Source: CAVVST01 sp963750995
GTDB lineage: Bacteria; Acidobacteriota; Vicinamibacteria; Vicinamibacterales; UBA2999
Reading direction: 5' to 3'
DNA length: 64,000 nucleotides
NCBI GenBank assembly: GCA_963750995.1
Contig: CAVVST010000005.1
Location: 1,612,001-1,676,000 of the forward strand
The position numbers and the translations under genes were made by a program. Under the pieces are notes generated by a model that was not told the DNA's origin, did no database searches, and was given only the letters and a program-made list of their open reading frames with translations. Below are positions 17,934-26,663 of this stretch, piece after piece. Position 1 is the first letter of the stretch, and the number at the start of each line of letters is the position of its first letter.

Positions 17934-18457
17934 CGACCATCGGCAGTTCGCAGCCGTTCGGCCGGCGGCGGCGCGTTCTCGCGTGGCTGATGGCGGTCCC
18001 GACGGTTATGACGGCCCTTGGCATGAGTGCGCTCGAAGGCTGGCGATTCGCGCGGCCGCTCTCTCCTTTGTTCGTCACGCCGCGTGTGGATTCTCTTGCG
18101 GACGCGATCGCAATCGATGACGTGATGCAGGCATACGGGTTCATTCGCTCCGGGAAGGATCCAAACGGGCTCATCTCGGCCCGCCACGCGGTCCTCACCG
18201 GCGGGCGATGGGTGCGCGTGTCACCTGTGCTCTGGGCGGTCGGAACGGCCAGCAGGCAGTCCCTGCCGATGCTGTTGGCTTTCGGCGCGCATTTCGATCC
18301 GAATACGCAGCGGCGGGCCATCTGTCTGGCCAGATACCTGGGTTACGAGGACATCCAGCGGTCGCTCGAACCCTTCGGCGAACTTCCATCCACCGAACCG
18401 TGTCCGAGGCAAGAAACCCGCGAGGCCACCGTCCTGGCGTTGCTCACCGAACCCTGA
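17930..18457 (+). CDS. Small membrane-anchored ankyrin-like protein (pair 2)
   Basis: About 175 residues. The ATG at 17930 overlaps the upstream stop (ATGA) and follows a strong Shine-Dalgarno sequence at 17921-17928. Residues ~15-35 form one hydrophobic segment (VLAWLMAVPTVMTALGMSAL). The remainder shows degenerate ankyrin-like helices: DDVMQAYGFIRSGKDPNGLI, RVSPVLWAVGTASRQSLPML, LAFGAHFDPNTQRRAI and LARYLGYEDIQRSLEPFG. The DPN element and two C-terminal cysteines (RAICL and TEPCP) are matched in the partners at 6658 and 28076. Tight coupling with the family P protein upstream argues for a physical partner. An outward-facing ankyrin domain is inferred from the topology. Confidence 0.75.
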   Translation: MTTIGSSQPFGRRRRVLAWLMAVPTVMTALGMSALEGWRFARPLSPLFVTPRVDSLADAIAIDDVMQAYGFIRSGKDPNGLISARHAVLTGGRWVRVSPVLWAVGTASRQSLPMLLAFGAHFDPNTQRRAICLARYLGYEDIQRSLEPFGELPSTEPCPRQETREATVLALLTEP

Positions 18458-18459
18458 GC

Positions 18460-20370
18460 ATGCAACCACACAGCGGATGGCGCTGGACTGTCGTGGGCCT
18501 TGTGCTGCTGGCCGCCGCCTTGGCACTCGGCGTCCGCGCGCTTGCAGGTCCCCGCGGCGCCATCGTCCACGTGCGATGGCAGTCGTCGGTGACGGCTGCC
18601 GAACGGCAGACGCTGGAAGCCCGCTTCAGGCTCGCGGACGGGGAGGAAATCGAACCCGAAACCTGGCGGTACGACCTGGTCGATCCGTCGACCGGCAACG
18701 TCAGTGCCCTGATATCCGAGCCGGCCGCCGTCGACACGCATAACATCAGTCGCTCGCTGGGTTCGCTCGATCCAGCCGCGATACGCACGACGCGGCGATC
18801 CCGCTTCCCCGGCGGCGACGCCGTGGTGACCGTGGCCGACCGGCTGGCGGCCACGCTCGCGGTGCTCGGACTCGTCCTTGCGCTCGGCGGAGCGGTTGCC
18901 AGGACTCCAATCGCGAACGCGGCCGCACGGCGAACACGCCGGACCGCAGACGTGCTCTCCGCCTCAGTATTGCGACCGGTCGCGCGGTTCATGCAGCGAG
19001 GCATTCCACAGATCGACGCCCGTACTGCCGGAGTCTTCCGGATCGTGTTCGGGTCGGCGGCGCTCGTGTACTTCGTCGTCTATCCGGTCGACTCGTCGTG
19101 GCTGGCGCTCACGTTCGACCTGGAGATCGAAGGCCCGGTGCATCAGGTGTTCATGCAGTGGCTTCGCGCGCGGCCGGTGGTCGTCGATCTCGTGACGCCG
19201 TGGCTGATCGGCACGGGTATCGCCTTCATTGCCGGGCTGTTCACCCGGGTGACGTACGCGTTGTTTGTCGTCGGCGTCCTGGTGTGGGCCTACGTCGCGG
19301 TCTCGGTGTCGAACACGCACCCACAGAGCATCCTGGTGCTGACACTGGTCGCCCTGCTTCCCTCGAGATGGGGGGACGGAACCAGCATCGATGCCTGGCG
19401 CAACGCGAAAGCGGGACGATCGATCGCGCTTCCGGCGGGCTCGAGGTACGGCTACAGCGTGTGGGTGCCGGTGCTGGCCTTCGGGGTGGCGCTCGCGGCC
19501 GCGGCCTGGGCAAAGCTGACGGTGCCGCTCGGCTGGACGAGCTGGGTCGTCAACGGCACGGTGAAGTACCACTTCATCGCCGATTCGGTGAACGCGCCGG
19601 TGCAGTGGGGACTTCAGCTGGCCGCCCATCCCTGGTTGGCGGTGCTCGCTTCGTTCCTCGCGATCGCTACCGAATCGCTGGTCGTCACCGCCGCGTTTGT
19701 TCGAAACGAGTGGTACCGCCTCGCGATGGGACTGGGTGCGGTGTGCCTGATCGCCGGCTTCGGGTTGTTCATGGGCGTGTTCTGGCCGGGGTGGTGGGTG
19801 CCGCTGCTCGGTTTCCTGCCGTGGCAGGCGTTCGGCGGCTTCCAGAGCCCAGGTCGGGCACAGTCGGCCCCGATGGCAGATGCCGCAGCGCCAGGCGTCA
19901 GCCGGGCCGGCGGTGTCGGCACGCTCGGCCTCGCACAGCTCGCGATGATCGTCACGGTCATCGCACAACAGATCGTCGTCTCCGCGATGAAGCTCGAACG
20001 CGCGCCGATGTTTTCCTGGTACGACATGTATTCGGCGACCTACGCCAGCCCCGCGGCATTCACGGCGTCGAGGGCGCCACGGTTTCGGATCGTGGCGTCG
20101 ACGGCGACGGGCACTGTCGGAATCGGCGGCTGTAACCCGCATGAGGAATTCGTCCGCCAATTCGAGTCGGCGGTCGGAGGCTCGCTGAGGGCACAGACGG
20201 ATGTATGGGAAGCGCTGCGCGGCTGCGGCGATCTGACGGGGGTGCGGTCCGTCATCCTCGAGGGAGACCTCACCACGTTCGACTTCGACCGGCTGCAGTT
20301 CACGACCACGCGGTCCGCGCGCGTCATCGGCCCCCTCGTCCGGGCACACGCCGACACGTCGGACCGCTGA
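18460..20370 (+). CDS. HTTM-like membrane protein 1 with N-terminal VRW-DT module
   Basis: About 636 residues. I chose the ATG at 18460, two bases after the ankyrin stop, because sequence further upstream in this frame is an out-of-frame reading of that gene. TM1 (WTVVGLVLLAAALALGVRAL) leads into the VRW-DT module at residues ~35-103. A second TM and an HTTM (vitamin-K-dependent-carboxylase-like) core follow: IDARTAGVFRIVFGSAALVY, GIAFIAGLFTRVTYALFVVG, NTHPQSILVLTLVALLPSRW, VNGTVKYHFIADSVNAPVQW and FWPGWWVPLLGFLPWQAF. A C-terminal soluble region begins at ERAPMFSWYDMYSATYASPA. HTTM proteins are integral-membrane enzymes or transport-like proteins; no substrate can be named. It is the first of three tandem copies. 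Confidence 0.8.
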   Translation: MQPHSGWRWTVVGLVLLAAALALGVRALAGPRGAIVHVRWQSSVTAAERQTLEARFRLADGEEIEPETWRYDLVDPSTGNVSALISEPAAVDTHNISRSLGSLDPAAIRTTRRSRFPGGDAVVTVADRLAATLAVLGLVLALGGAVARTPIANAAARRTRRTADVLSASVLRPVARFMQRGIPQIDARTAGVFRIVFGSAALVYFVVYPVDSSWLALTFDLEIEGPVHQVFMQWLRARPVVVDLVTPWLIGTGIAFIAGLFTRVTYALFVVGVLVWAYVAVSVSNTHPQSILVLTLVALLPSRWGDGTSIDAWRNAKAGRSIALPAGSRYGYSVWVPVLAFGVALAAAAWAKLTVPLGWTSWVVNGTVKYHFIADSVNAPVQWGLQLAAHPWLAVLASFLAIATESLVVTAAFVRNEWYRLAMGLGAVCLIAGFGLFMGVFWPGWWVPLLGFLPWQAFGGFQSPGRAQSAPMADAAAPGVSRAGGVGTLGLAQLAMIVTVIAQQIVVSAMKLERAPMFSWYDMYSATYASPAAFTASRAPRFRIVASTATGTVGIGGCNPHEEFVRQFESAVGGSLRAQTDVWEALRGCGDLTGVRSVILEGDLTTFDFDRLQFTTTRSARVIGPLVRAHADTSDR

Positions 20371-20373
20371 TCC

Positions 20374-22308
20374 ATGCACTCCAAACCGTGGTGGCAGAAG
20401 ACTGCGCTCGCACTCGTCGTCTTCTGCGCTGTGGCTCCGTTCGCGGCTCGCCTCGTGGCCGGGCCATCAGGTGGACGGGTGCACGTCAGGTGGCAGGCGT
20501 CGATCGACCCCGGCGCGCGTCAGCGCCTCGAATCGCATTTCCATCTCCTCGACCCTGAACCGCTCGACGGCCAGACGTGGCGCTACGACCTGGTCGATCC
20601 GCGCCCCGAGGCGATTCGCGCGATCGTCGTTCACGCGTCGGTGGCCGACACGCACGACATCAACCGGGCAACATTCACGCTCGAAGCAGCCGCCGTCAGA
20701 ACGGGACGGCGGCTGCGCTTCGGCAGTGGCGATGCCCTCGTCGCGGCCGCGGACACGCTGGCCGGCGTGCTCGGAGTGCTCGCGGTGCTGATCGTGGTGA
20801 TCGGCCTCACCGGCCATGGCGATTCGTCCACGGCGGCGGCCCGCTACGCCGGCAGGCGGTCCGCTTCGATCGGCGATGCGCTGGCGGCGCTATTCGTCCC
20901 GACGCGTCGCTGGCTGCAGCGCTGCATTCCCGAGATCGATGCGCGCACCGCCGGTCTTTTTCGGGTCATCTTCGGTCTCGCGGTGCTGCTGTTCTTCTAC
21001 ACCTACGCCATCGACGCCGCCCGATTGGCTTCGTCTGCCGACGCGCCGAGCCAGGGACCGCTGCACGCGATGGTCCTTCAATCGCTTCGCGCGCACTCTT
21101 CCCTCGCCAACTGGCTTTGGCCGTGGATGCTGGTGACGGGCCTCGCGTTCACTGCGGGTGTCTTCACGCGGGTTTCGTTTGCGTTGTTCGTGGCGGCGGC
21201 GATCGTATGGGCGTGCGTCGCGGTCGCCTTCGACAGCACGCATCCCCACGGCACGCTGATGCTGACGCTGCTGGCGCTGCTGCCGTCGCGCTGGGGGGAC
21301 TCCCTCTCGGTTGACGCGCGGTTGCGTCGCACGCGTCCGCTCCCACCGGGCCCGCGCTACGGATACAGCGTCTGGGTGCCTGGGCTCATCGTGGGAGTGG
21401 CCTTCGCCGCGGCCGCATGGGCCAAGCTGACGCACCCGGACGGGTGGACGACGTGGGTCATGAACGGCAGCGTCAAGTACCACTTCGTCAGCGATTCCAT
21501 GAACGCGCCGGTGGACTGGGGTCTGCGGCTCGCCGCACATCCGCAGCTCGCCGTCCTGGCCTCGCTCGGCGCCGTCGCCGTCGAGGCGCTGGTCATCACC
21601 GCGGCATTCATCCGGAGCGAGGGCTTCCGCCTTGCGGTCGGCGTCGCTGCGTTCGGCCTGATCGGCGGGTTCTTCGTGTTCATGGGCGTGCTCTGGCTTG
21701 GATGGTGGATTCCGCTGCTCGGGTTCCTGCCGTGGCAGCGAATCTCGGAATTGAGCCGGCGCAAGCCCGCCCCCACGAGCGATTCTTCGAGCCGGTGGGA
21801 CCCGGCCCCCACGACCGCCGGCGCAAATGTGGAAGCCGGCTTCAGCCGGCTCATCACCACCGCGCAGGCGGCGATGATCGTCTTTCTACTCGGCCAGCAG
21901 ATTGTCGTCTCGACGCTCGGCATCGAGCGCGCGCCGATTTTCACCAACTACCCGATGTACGCCTACACCTTCGCCAGCCCCGCTGAATTCAACGCCTGGC
22001 TGCCCCCCGTGTATCGCCTCGTCCTGATGACCGACGAGGGGCGGGCCGAGTTGAGCTGCAGGCCGAACGACGATCTGGCCGAGAGGCTGGCGGCGGCGGT
22101 CGCGGGATCGACGGAGGCGGCGGCCGCCGTGTGGCGCGCGGTTGGCGCGTGCGGCGGCAACCTCGCCCGCGCCCGCGGCGTGCTCATCGAAGAGGACCGC
22201 CTCGTCTTTGACTGGGAGCGGATGGCGTTCACGATCACGCGAGCTGTGGCGGTGCACGGTCCACTTGCCGTCGACGCGACCGCCGTTGCGGCAACCAGCG
22301 GGCACTGA
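20374..22308 (+). CDS. HTTM-like membrane protein 2 with N-terminal VRW-DT module
   Basis: About 644 residues, three bases after the previous stop. Same architecture as copy 1: TM1, the VRW-DT module at ~36-103 (VHVRWQASIDPGARQRLESH, TWRYDLVDPRPEAIRAIV, VADTHDINRATFTL), a TM, then the HTTM-like core (GLFRVIFGLAVLLFFYTYAI, FTAGVFTRVSFALFVAAAIV, MNGSVKYHFVSDSMNAPVDW, LGWWIPLLGFLPWQRISEL). The linker after WQRISEL is longer than in the other copies and reads SRRKPAPTSDSSSRWDPAPT. It is encoded by palindromic repeat-like DNA ending in a hairpin at 21834-21851. The C-terminal domain starts ERAPIFTNYPMYAYTFASPA. The three HTTM genes appear to form one operon with the upstream pair. Confidence 0.8.
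   Translation: MHSKPWWQKTALALVVFCAVAPFAARLVAGPSGGRVHVRWQASIDPGARQRLESHFHLLDPEPLDGQTWRYDLVDPRPEAIRAIVVHASVADTHDINRATFTLEAAAVRTGRRLRFGSGDALVAAADTLAGVLGVLAVLIVVIGLTGHGDSSTAAARYAGRRSASIGDALAALFVPTRRWLQRCIPEIDARTAGLFRVIFGLAVLLFFYTYAIDAARLASSADAPSQGPLHAMVLQSLRAHSSLANWLWPWMLVTGLAFTAGVFTRVSFALFVAAAIVWACVAVAFDSTHPHGTLMLTLLALLPSRWGDSLSVDARLRRTRPLPPGPRYGYSVWVPGLIVGVAFAAAAWAKLTHPDGWTTWVMNGSVKYHFVSDSMNAPVDWGLRLAAHPQLAVLASLGAVAVEALVITAAFIRSEGFRLAVGVAAFGLIGGFFVFMGVLWLGWWIPLLGFLPWQRISELSRRKPAPTSDSSSRWDPAPTTAGANVEAGFSRLITTAQAAMIVFLLGQQIVVSTLGIERAPIFTNYPMYAYTFASPAEFNAWLPPVYRLVLMTDEGRAELSCRPNDDLAERLAAAVAGSTEAAAAVWRAVGACGGNLARARGVLIEEDRLVFDWERMAFTITRAVAVHGPLAVDATAVAATSGH
21834..21851. repeat. REP-like hairpin (type A relative) inside HTTM gene 2
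   Basis: AGCCGGCTTCAGCCGGCT, a hairpin with the same TTC-type loop as the intergenic type A repeats but a slightly different stem. It lies in frame in the variable linker of the second HTTM gene, where paralogues 1 and 3 have unrelated or shorter sequence. This fits insertion of a repeat unit into coding DNA. Confidence 0.55.
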
Positions 22309-22328
22309 CCAGCGACGCCGTACTCGCG

Positions 22329-24207
22329 ATGCTAGAATTCGCGCGCGTGGTCCCTTCTGCCCGAGTCAAAGCACTCGTGCTGCTGTCGCTTGCCGTGGCG
22401 GCGGTGTGCCTCGCGGCGGCCGGACGCCTGATCGCGGGCCCTCGTGGCGCGGAAATACACGTCCGATGGCAACCGTCCGTAGACGACACGGGGCGGCGGA
22501 CGCTCGAGTCGCGCTTTCGACTTGCCGACGGTCAGCGTCTTGATGGCACGACCTGGCGCTACGACCTGACAGACCCGCGGCCCGGGAACATCCAGGCGAT
22601 CATCAGTGATGCGCAGGTCGCTGACACCCACGACCTCGATCGCTCGACGTATTCGATAAGCCAGTCGGCCATCCGCACCGATCGGCGTCAGCGATTCGGC
22701 AACGCGGGCCGGACAATTGTCGGCATCGCCGATCGACTCGCCGTGGCGCTGCTTGCGCTTGCGGTCGGTGCCCTCGCGATGCCCGTCGTACGGCGGTCGA
22801 TCGCGCCGGCGCTTCTCGCCGTCAGCCGCGCTACGATCGGCACGACCGTCCGGCCCACTCTTCAATTCCTGGGGCGAGCCGTCCCTGAGATCGACGCAGA
22901 AACCGCCGGCATCTTCCGCATCATCTTCGGCATGGTACTGCTCGCGTTTTTTGCCTCGCGCTCGGTCGATGCGTCGTGGCTCAGGGCAACTTTCGACCTG
23001 GAGGTCGAAGGCACTTTCCACGCGGCCGTGCTCGACTGGCTGCGTGCCTACCCGGTCATCGTGGATGCCCTCACCCCGTGGCTGCTGATCACGGGTGCGG
23101 CATTTGCCATCGGGCTATTCACCAGGACGACCTATTCCCTGTTCGTCGCCGGCGTCCTGGTGTGGGCGTACGTCAGGATCTCAGTCGAGAGCACGCATCC
23201 CAGCGCCACCTTCGTCCTTGCGATCGTGACACTGCTCCCTGCCAGGTGGGGCGAGGCGTACAGCGTCGACAGCTGGCGGCGCGGCAGCACCGCCGTTGGT
23301 GGTCCCGGCAAACACTACGGGTATTCGGTGTGGGTGCCGGGACTGGTGTTCGGCGTCGGCTATGCCGCCGCGGCGTGGGCCAAGCTCGCGCCCGGCCCCG
23401 CCTGGATCCTGAACGGCACCATCAAGTACCACTTCATCACCGACTCGGTGATCGCCCCGTTCGACTGGGGCCTCCAGTTCGCGAATCATCCGAGGCTCGC
23501 GATCACCGCGTCGCTGTTCGCGGTCGTGACCGAAGCCCTCATGGTCACATCCGCGTTCGTGCGCAGCGAGCGGTACCGAGCCGCAATGGGACTGGCGGGC
23601 GTCGGCCTGCTCAGTGGATTCTGGGTGTTCATGGGCCATTTCTGGCCGGGCTGGTGGATCCTGCTGCTCGGCTACCTGCCCTGGCAGCGGATCTCGGAGC
23701 TGCGCCGCTCTGTGTCGAGCCGGCCGAAGCCGGTCCCCACGACTGGATTCGTCAGCCATGTCGTCACCGCCGCGCAGCTCGCGACTATTGTCTTTGTCAT
23801 CGGTCAGCAGCTTCTCTTCTCGACCATCCAAATCGAGCGCGCACCGATGTTCTCGGTACTACCCGATGTACTCCAGCACTTACGAGAGTCCCGCGGCCTA
23901 CGCCGCCACGCGGCTGCCACGTTACCGCATCGTCGCCGCGACGCACGACGGGAGCGTCGAGCTGCGCTGCAACCCGCACGAGGAGTTCGTGCGGGAGTTC
24001 GATGAGGCGGTTGGAGGGTCGACCCGCGCGCGGGCGAATGTCTGGCGAGCGTTGGGCTCGTGCGCCGACAACCTGCGGGACGTGCGTTCCGTGACGCTGG
24101 AAGGCGAAGTGAACACCTTCGACTGGGAGCAGCTCCGGTTCACCTCGCACGCTGCCGCGACGCTCGGTCCGCTCGCGGTTGACGCCGTCGAATCAGCGGA
24201 CCGGTAG
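22329..24207 (+). CDS. HTTM-like membrane protein 3 with N-terminal VRW-DT module (one frameshift)
   Basis: Third tandem copy, ~625 residues after correction. The VRW-DT module is at ~42-111 (EIHVRWQPSVDDTGRRTLES, TWRYDLTDPRPGNIQAII, VADTHDLDRSTYSI). The HTTM-like core follows: IDAETAGIFRIIFGMVLLAF, FAIGLFTRTTYSLFVAGVLV, ILNGTIKYHFITDSVIAPFD and FWPGWWILLLGYLPWQRISE. The frame breaks at 23855-23856, where a GG is one base too long. Removing one G gives ERAPMFSYYPMYSSTYESPA, which aligns without gaps to ERAPIFTNYPMYAYTFASPA of copy 2, and the frame then runs to 24207. The start is the ATG at 22329 or the GTG at 22347. The 3' end overlaps the convergent gene by 15 bases. Confidence 0.8.
22333..22338 (+). 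promoter_or_regulatory. Possible -10 box TAGAAT at the start of HTTM gene 3
   Basis: TAGAAT lies just inside the first codons if the ATG at 22329 is used, but ends 8 bases before an in-frame GTG at 22347. If this hexamer is a real promoter the GTG would be the start of a short leaderless transcript. The alternative is read-through from the HTTM genes upstream, 20 bases away. Confidence 0.3.
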
Positions 24208-25182
24208 CTTTCCTTTCCGATTCGTCTGCTTCACGCGGCGCGTCCACGCTTCCTGCCGTTCGGGCGGCAGTCGGCTCACCAGCGCTTCGAGCTGCTCCCG
24301 TTCCGGACCCATGTAGAACTGGAAGGCCCAGCGCCGCAGGTCGGCCGGCTGCGCGTCTGCCGGCACCGAGGCACCATGCGCTCCGCCGCCGAGATTCAGC
24401 AAGGACAGACACAGGTTGCCACGATACGGCATCGTCTTGACGAGCTCGCAGGCGAGTCCCTCGCCCTCGGGATAGTAGGTGTTGGCGTACTGCGGAACGA
24501 AATTCTCCTGGAGCACGCGGAACAACTGGGTGCCGTAGGTATCGCCTTCCTCGGGCCGCGCGAGATAGAGCAGGGTGCTGATGAACTGATCGCGCGGATC
24601 GCAGTGTGGCGCCAGCGTCCATCCACGGCGGCGAAGCATCAGGCGCAACCCGTGCGCATGTAACGGCAAGGCCAGTGCCTCGTCCACGAAATCGTCGCCG
24701 ACTCCGTGACGGAGAAATTCGGTCGCAAACGGACGGAAACGCTCGGCCAGCGCCGGCGCGAGCACCGGGCCGATGACATCGGTTCGCAGCGACCGCCAGA
24801 TCAGCCGCGAAAACAGGGGCATGACCGTGGTTGAAAACCCGATGCCCCGCAAATCGAGGTGTTTGTCTCCCTCGAGGAATTCTTCGGGCGGGATCGCATC
24901 GACCAGCACCCGAAACGCCCGCTCGGGGAGCAGCGGCTCCATCACGATATGCGGGAAGGGCTCGGTCTGCACCGGTGTCGCGGCCACCACGTCGCGGACG
25001 TGGGCCGCGATCTCGGCGGGCTTCCACACGTCGGCAATGCTGCGAATCCGCTCGACGTCCTCGAGATCGAGCAAGTGCGCGCGTTTCAGCCGCGCCAGTT
25101 CCGATCGCTGGACGGCGAGCTGGCGCACGGCCTCTTCAAGCGTGACGGTGTCGTCGACCTGGGTCATTTGGGGCGCGATCAT
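24193..25182 (-). CDS. 2OG-Fe(II) oxygenase-like protein, paralogue 2
   Basis: About 329 residues from the ATG at 25182, which overlaps the upstream stop as ATGA (an internal ATG at 25167 is also possible). Paralogous to the 12741-13766 product: an N-terminal helical region (LEEAVRQLAVQRSELARLKR), FPHIVMEPLLPERAFRVLVD, the metal pair HxD in LAPHCDPRDQFISTLLYLAR, then a later histidine in LNLGGGAHGASVPADAQPAD with LRRWAFQFYMGPE. The shared order HxD...GAHGA...LRR-Y/W-xxQF supports a jelly-roll dioxygenase. It is co-transcribed with the GT-B-like transferase directly upstream. Hydroxylation or oxidation of a glycan, lipid or peptide is inferred; the substrate is unknown. Confidence 0.75.
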   Translation of the reverse strand: MIAPQMTQVDDTVTLEEAVRQLAVQRSELARLKRAHLLDLEDVERIRSIADVWKPAEIAAHVRDVVAATPVQTEPFPHIVMEPLLPERAFRVLVDAIPPEEFLEGDKHLDLRGIGFSTTVMPLFSRLIWRSLRTDVIGPVLAPALAERFRPFATEFLRHGVGDDFVDEALALPLHAHGLRLMLRRRGWTLAPHCDPRDQFISTLLYLARPEEGDTYGTQLFRVLQENFVPQYANTYYPEGEGLACELVKTMPYRGNLCLSLLNLGGGAHGASVPADAQPADLRRWAFQFYMGPEREQLEALVSRLPPERQEAWTRRVKQTNRKGKLPVR

Positions 25183-26663
25183 ACACGACCGCGAAGCAGG
25201 AGTCCGGACCGCATCACGCCTCTGGCCATATAGTGCCACGGCGCCGGCCGGCGGGGTCGCTTCGAGATGCCGGCGGCCCGCTCGATCTCGTCAGCCATGA
25301 TCGGCGTCACCGGCGTGCTGATGCCCCGCGGCCGCACGAACCGCTCGATGAAGCTGCGGATGCGGCCATCGCGCCCCCTGCCGCCGAGCGCGGCGGCAAG
25401 TTGTTCGAGATGCTCGTCGAAGCTGGCCGCCTCCTCCAGCAGCCCGCCGTTGGCGGCGCGGAGGTAATGGAAATGCAGCGTGTTCTCCTGGCCGCCGGCG
25501 AACTCCGGCATCACCAGCGACAGCACCGGCTTGTCGAGGATGCCCGCCTCGATCATCGCGCTTGTGTTCAAGCCGACAACGGCGCTCGAATGGTGCAGTG
25601 AATCGAACAGCCCCTGGTCCGCATTCATGGTTTCCTTGTCGTGCCAGAGCGCGACATTCGCGAAACCGGAGAGCTTCACGTGGTTCCACTGCTTCACATG
25701 CGCCGGGTGGGGCCGGACCAGCACCCCGCATGACCGCACCGCAGGATTGCTGCCCGCCCGCAGGCGGCCGATCCATTGATGGACGAACTCCACTTCACGA
25801 GGAGCGACGAACTCCGACGAACACAGGTACAGGACGTACGGAGATCCCGGCTCAAGACCACGCTCCCGGCAAAACCTCTCGCGCGTTCCTGATGGCCGCA
25901 TCGCGAAGAACGCATCGAACCGCGGCGCCCCGGTCACGACGACTCGATCCGGCGACACCCCATGCAGCTCGATCGCCTCCTTCTTCTGGATCTCGTTCCA
26001 GACGAGCATGCGATCCGGCTCGACGCGAATCAGCCCGCGGTTGGTCAGGTTGTCCCAGCTGAACGGCGCGAACAGCACCGGCACGCCGATCCGGTGCGCA
26101 CTCTTCACGTAATCGGTCTGGTACGAGCCGTAGTCCACGAGCGGTGTGACGAGGACGAGATCCGGTTGTTCGTAGGCGATGAAGAGGTCGAAGAGCCGTT
26201 CGCTCGGGATCGCATCCTCCGCCAGCGCCAGCGTCCGGGTGAAGAGGTGACGCGCGAGGCCGGGATGGCGCCGCACAAGCTGGCGCCAGCGCTCCGGAAC
26301 GTTCTCGGCGGATCGCTCCTCCAGTTTCCCCGCGCGCGCGTAGCGGGGATCGAGAAACCGGAGGTAGTCGCGCGCCTGCCGCAGCGCCGGCGCCGCCTGT
26401 CGCCAGCGATCGACGCGGCGCACCGGACACGGCGTCAGTTCGATGCGGCCGCGACGCCCGCGCGTGATCAGGCTGCGGTTGGCGAGCGACAGGTTCTTCG
26501 GCAGCGCGAGCGGACGATTACGCTGCCGCGCGGCCGCGAGGACGATCGTGTGCCCGCGCTCGGCGAGCAGCTCGATGACGCTGTCGAAGTGCCGGACCTT
26601 GGAAACGTTGTTGAGGAAGAAAAGGATGCGGATGACCCGTATCTTATAATCACCCCGCTCCAC
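25179..26663 (-). CDS. GT-B-like surface-carbohydrate glycosyltransferase
   Basis: About 494 residues. Begins with IRILFFLNNVSKVRHFDSVI and ELLAERGHTIVLAA, a GT-B-like first Rossmann domain. The second domain has LIAYEQPDLVLVTPLVDYGS, VPVLFAPFSWDNLTNRGLI, RVVVTGAPRFDAFF, YVLYLCSSEFVAPREVEFV, the nucleotide-sugar site CGVLVRPHPAHVKQW and SSAVVGLNTSAMIEAGILDK with PVLSLVMPEFAGGQ. These resemble UDP-GlcNAc-2-epimerase-like or CDP-glycerol-transferase-like proteins of surface glycan loci. There is no ATG near the start; the only plausible codon is a GTG at 26663, directly abutting the ATG of the divergent gene at 26664. It ends by overlapping the oxygenase start. Confidence 0.8.
   Translation of the reverse strand: MERGDYKIRVIRILFFLNNVSKVRHFDSVIELLAERGHTIVLAAARQRNRPLALPKNLSLANRSLITRGRRGRIELTPCPVRRVDRWRQAAPALRQARDYLRFLDPRYARAGKLEERSAENVPERWRQLVRRHPGLARHLFTRTLALAEDAIPSERLFDLFIAYEQPDLVLVTPLVDYGSYQTDYVKSAHRIGVPVLFAPFSWDNLTNRGLIRVEPDRMLVWNEIQKKEAIELHGVSPDRVVVTGAPRFDAFFAMRPSGTRERFCRERGLEPGSPYVLYLCSSEFVAPREVEFVHQWIGRLRAGSNPAVRSCGVLVRPHPAHVKQWNHVKLSGFANVALWHDKETMNADQGLFDSLHHSSAVVGLNTSAMIEAGILDKPVLSLVMPEFAGGQENTLHFHYLRAANGGLLEEAASFDEHLEQLAAALGGRGRDGRIRSFIERFVRPRGISTPVTPIMADEIERAAGISKRPRRPAPWHYMARGVMRSGLLLRGRV
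26645..26650 (+). promoter_or_regulatory. -10 box TATAAT upstream of family P member 3
   Basis: A perfect TATAAT ending 13 bases before the ATG at 26664, giving a very short or absent leader. It lies inside the first codons of the divergently oriented glycosyltransferase if that gene starts at 26663. One of the two start assignments may therefore be off. Confidence 0.5.

Noticed and set aside
18964..20379. 471-codon minus-strand frame opposite HTTM gene 1
   Set aside because: Arg/His/Gln/Asp-rich shadow; the plus-strand gene has two tandem paralogues with conserved residues.
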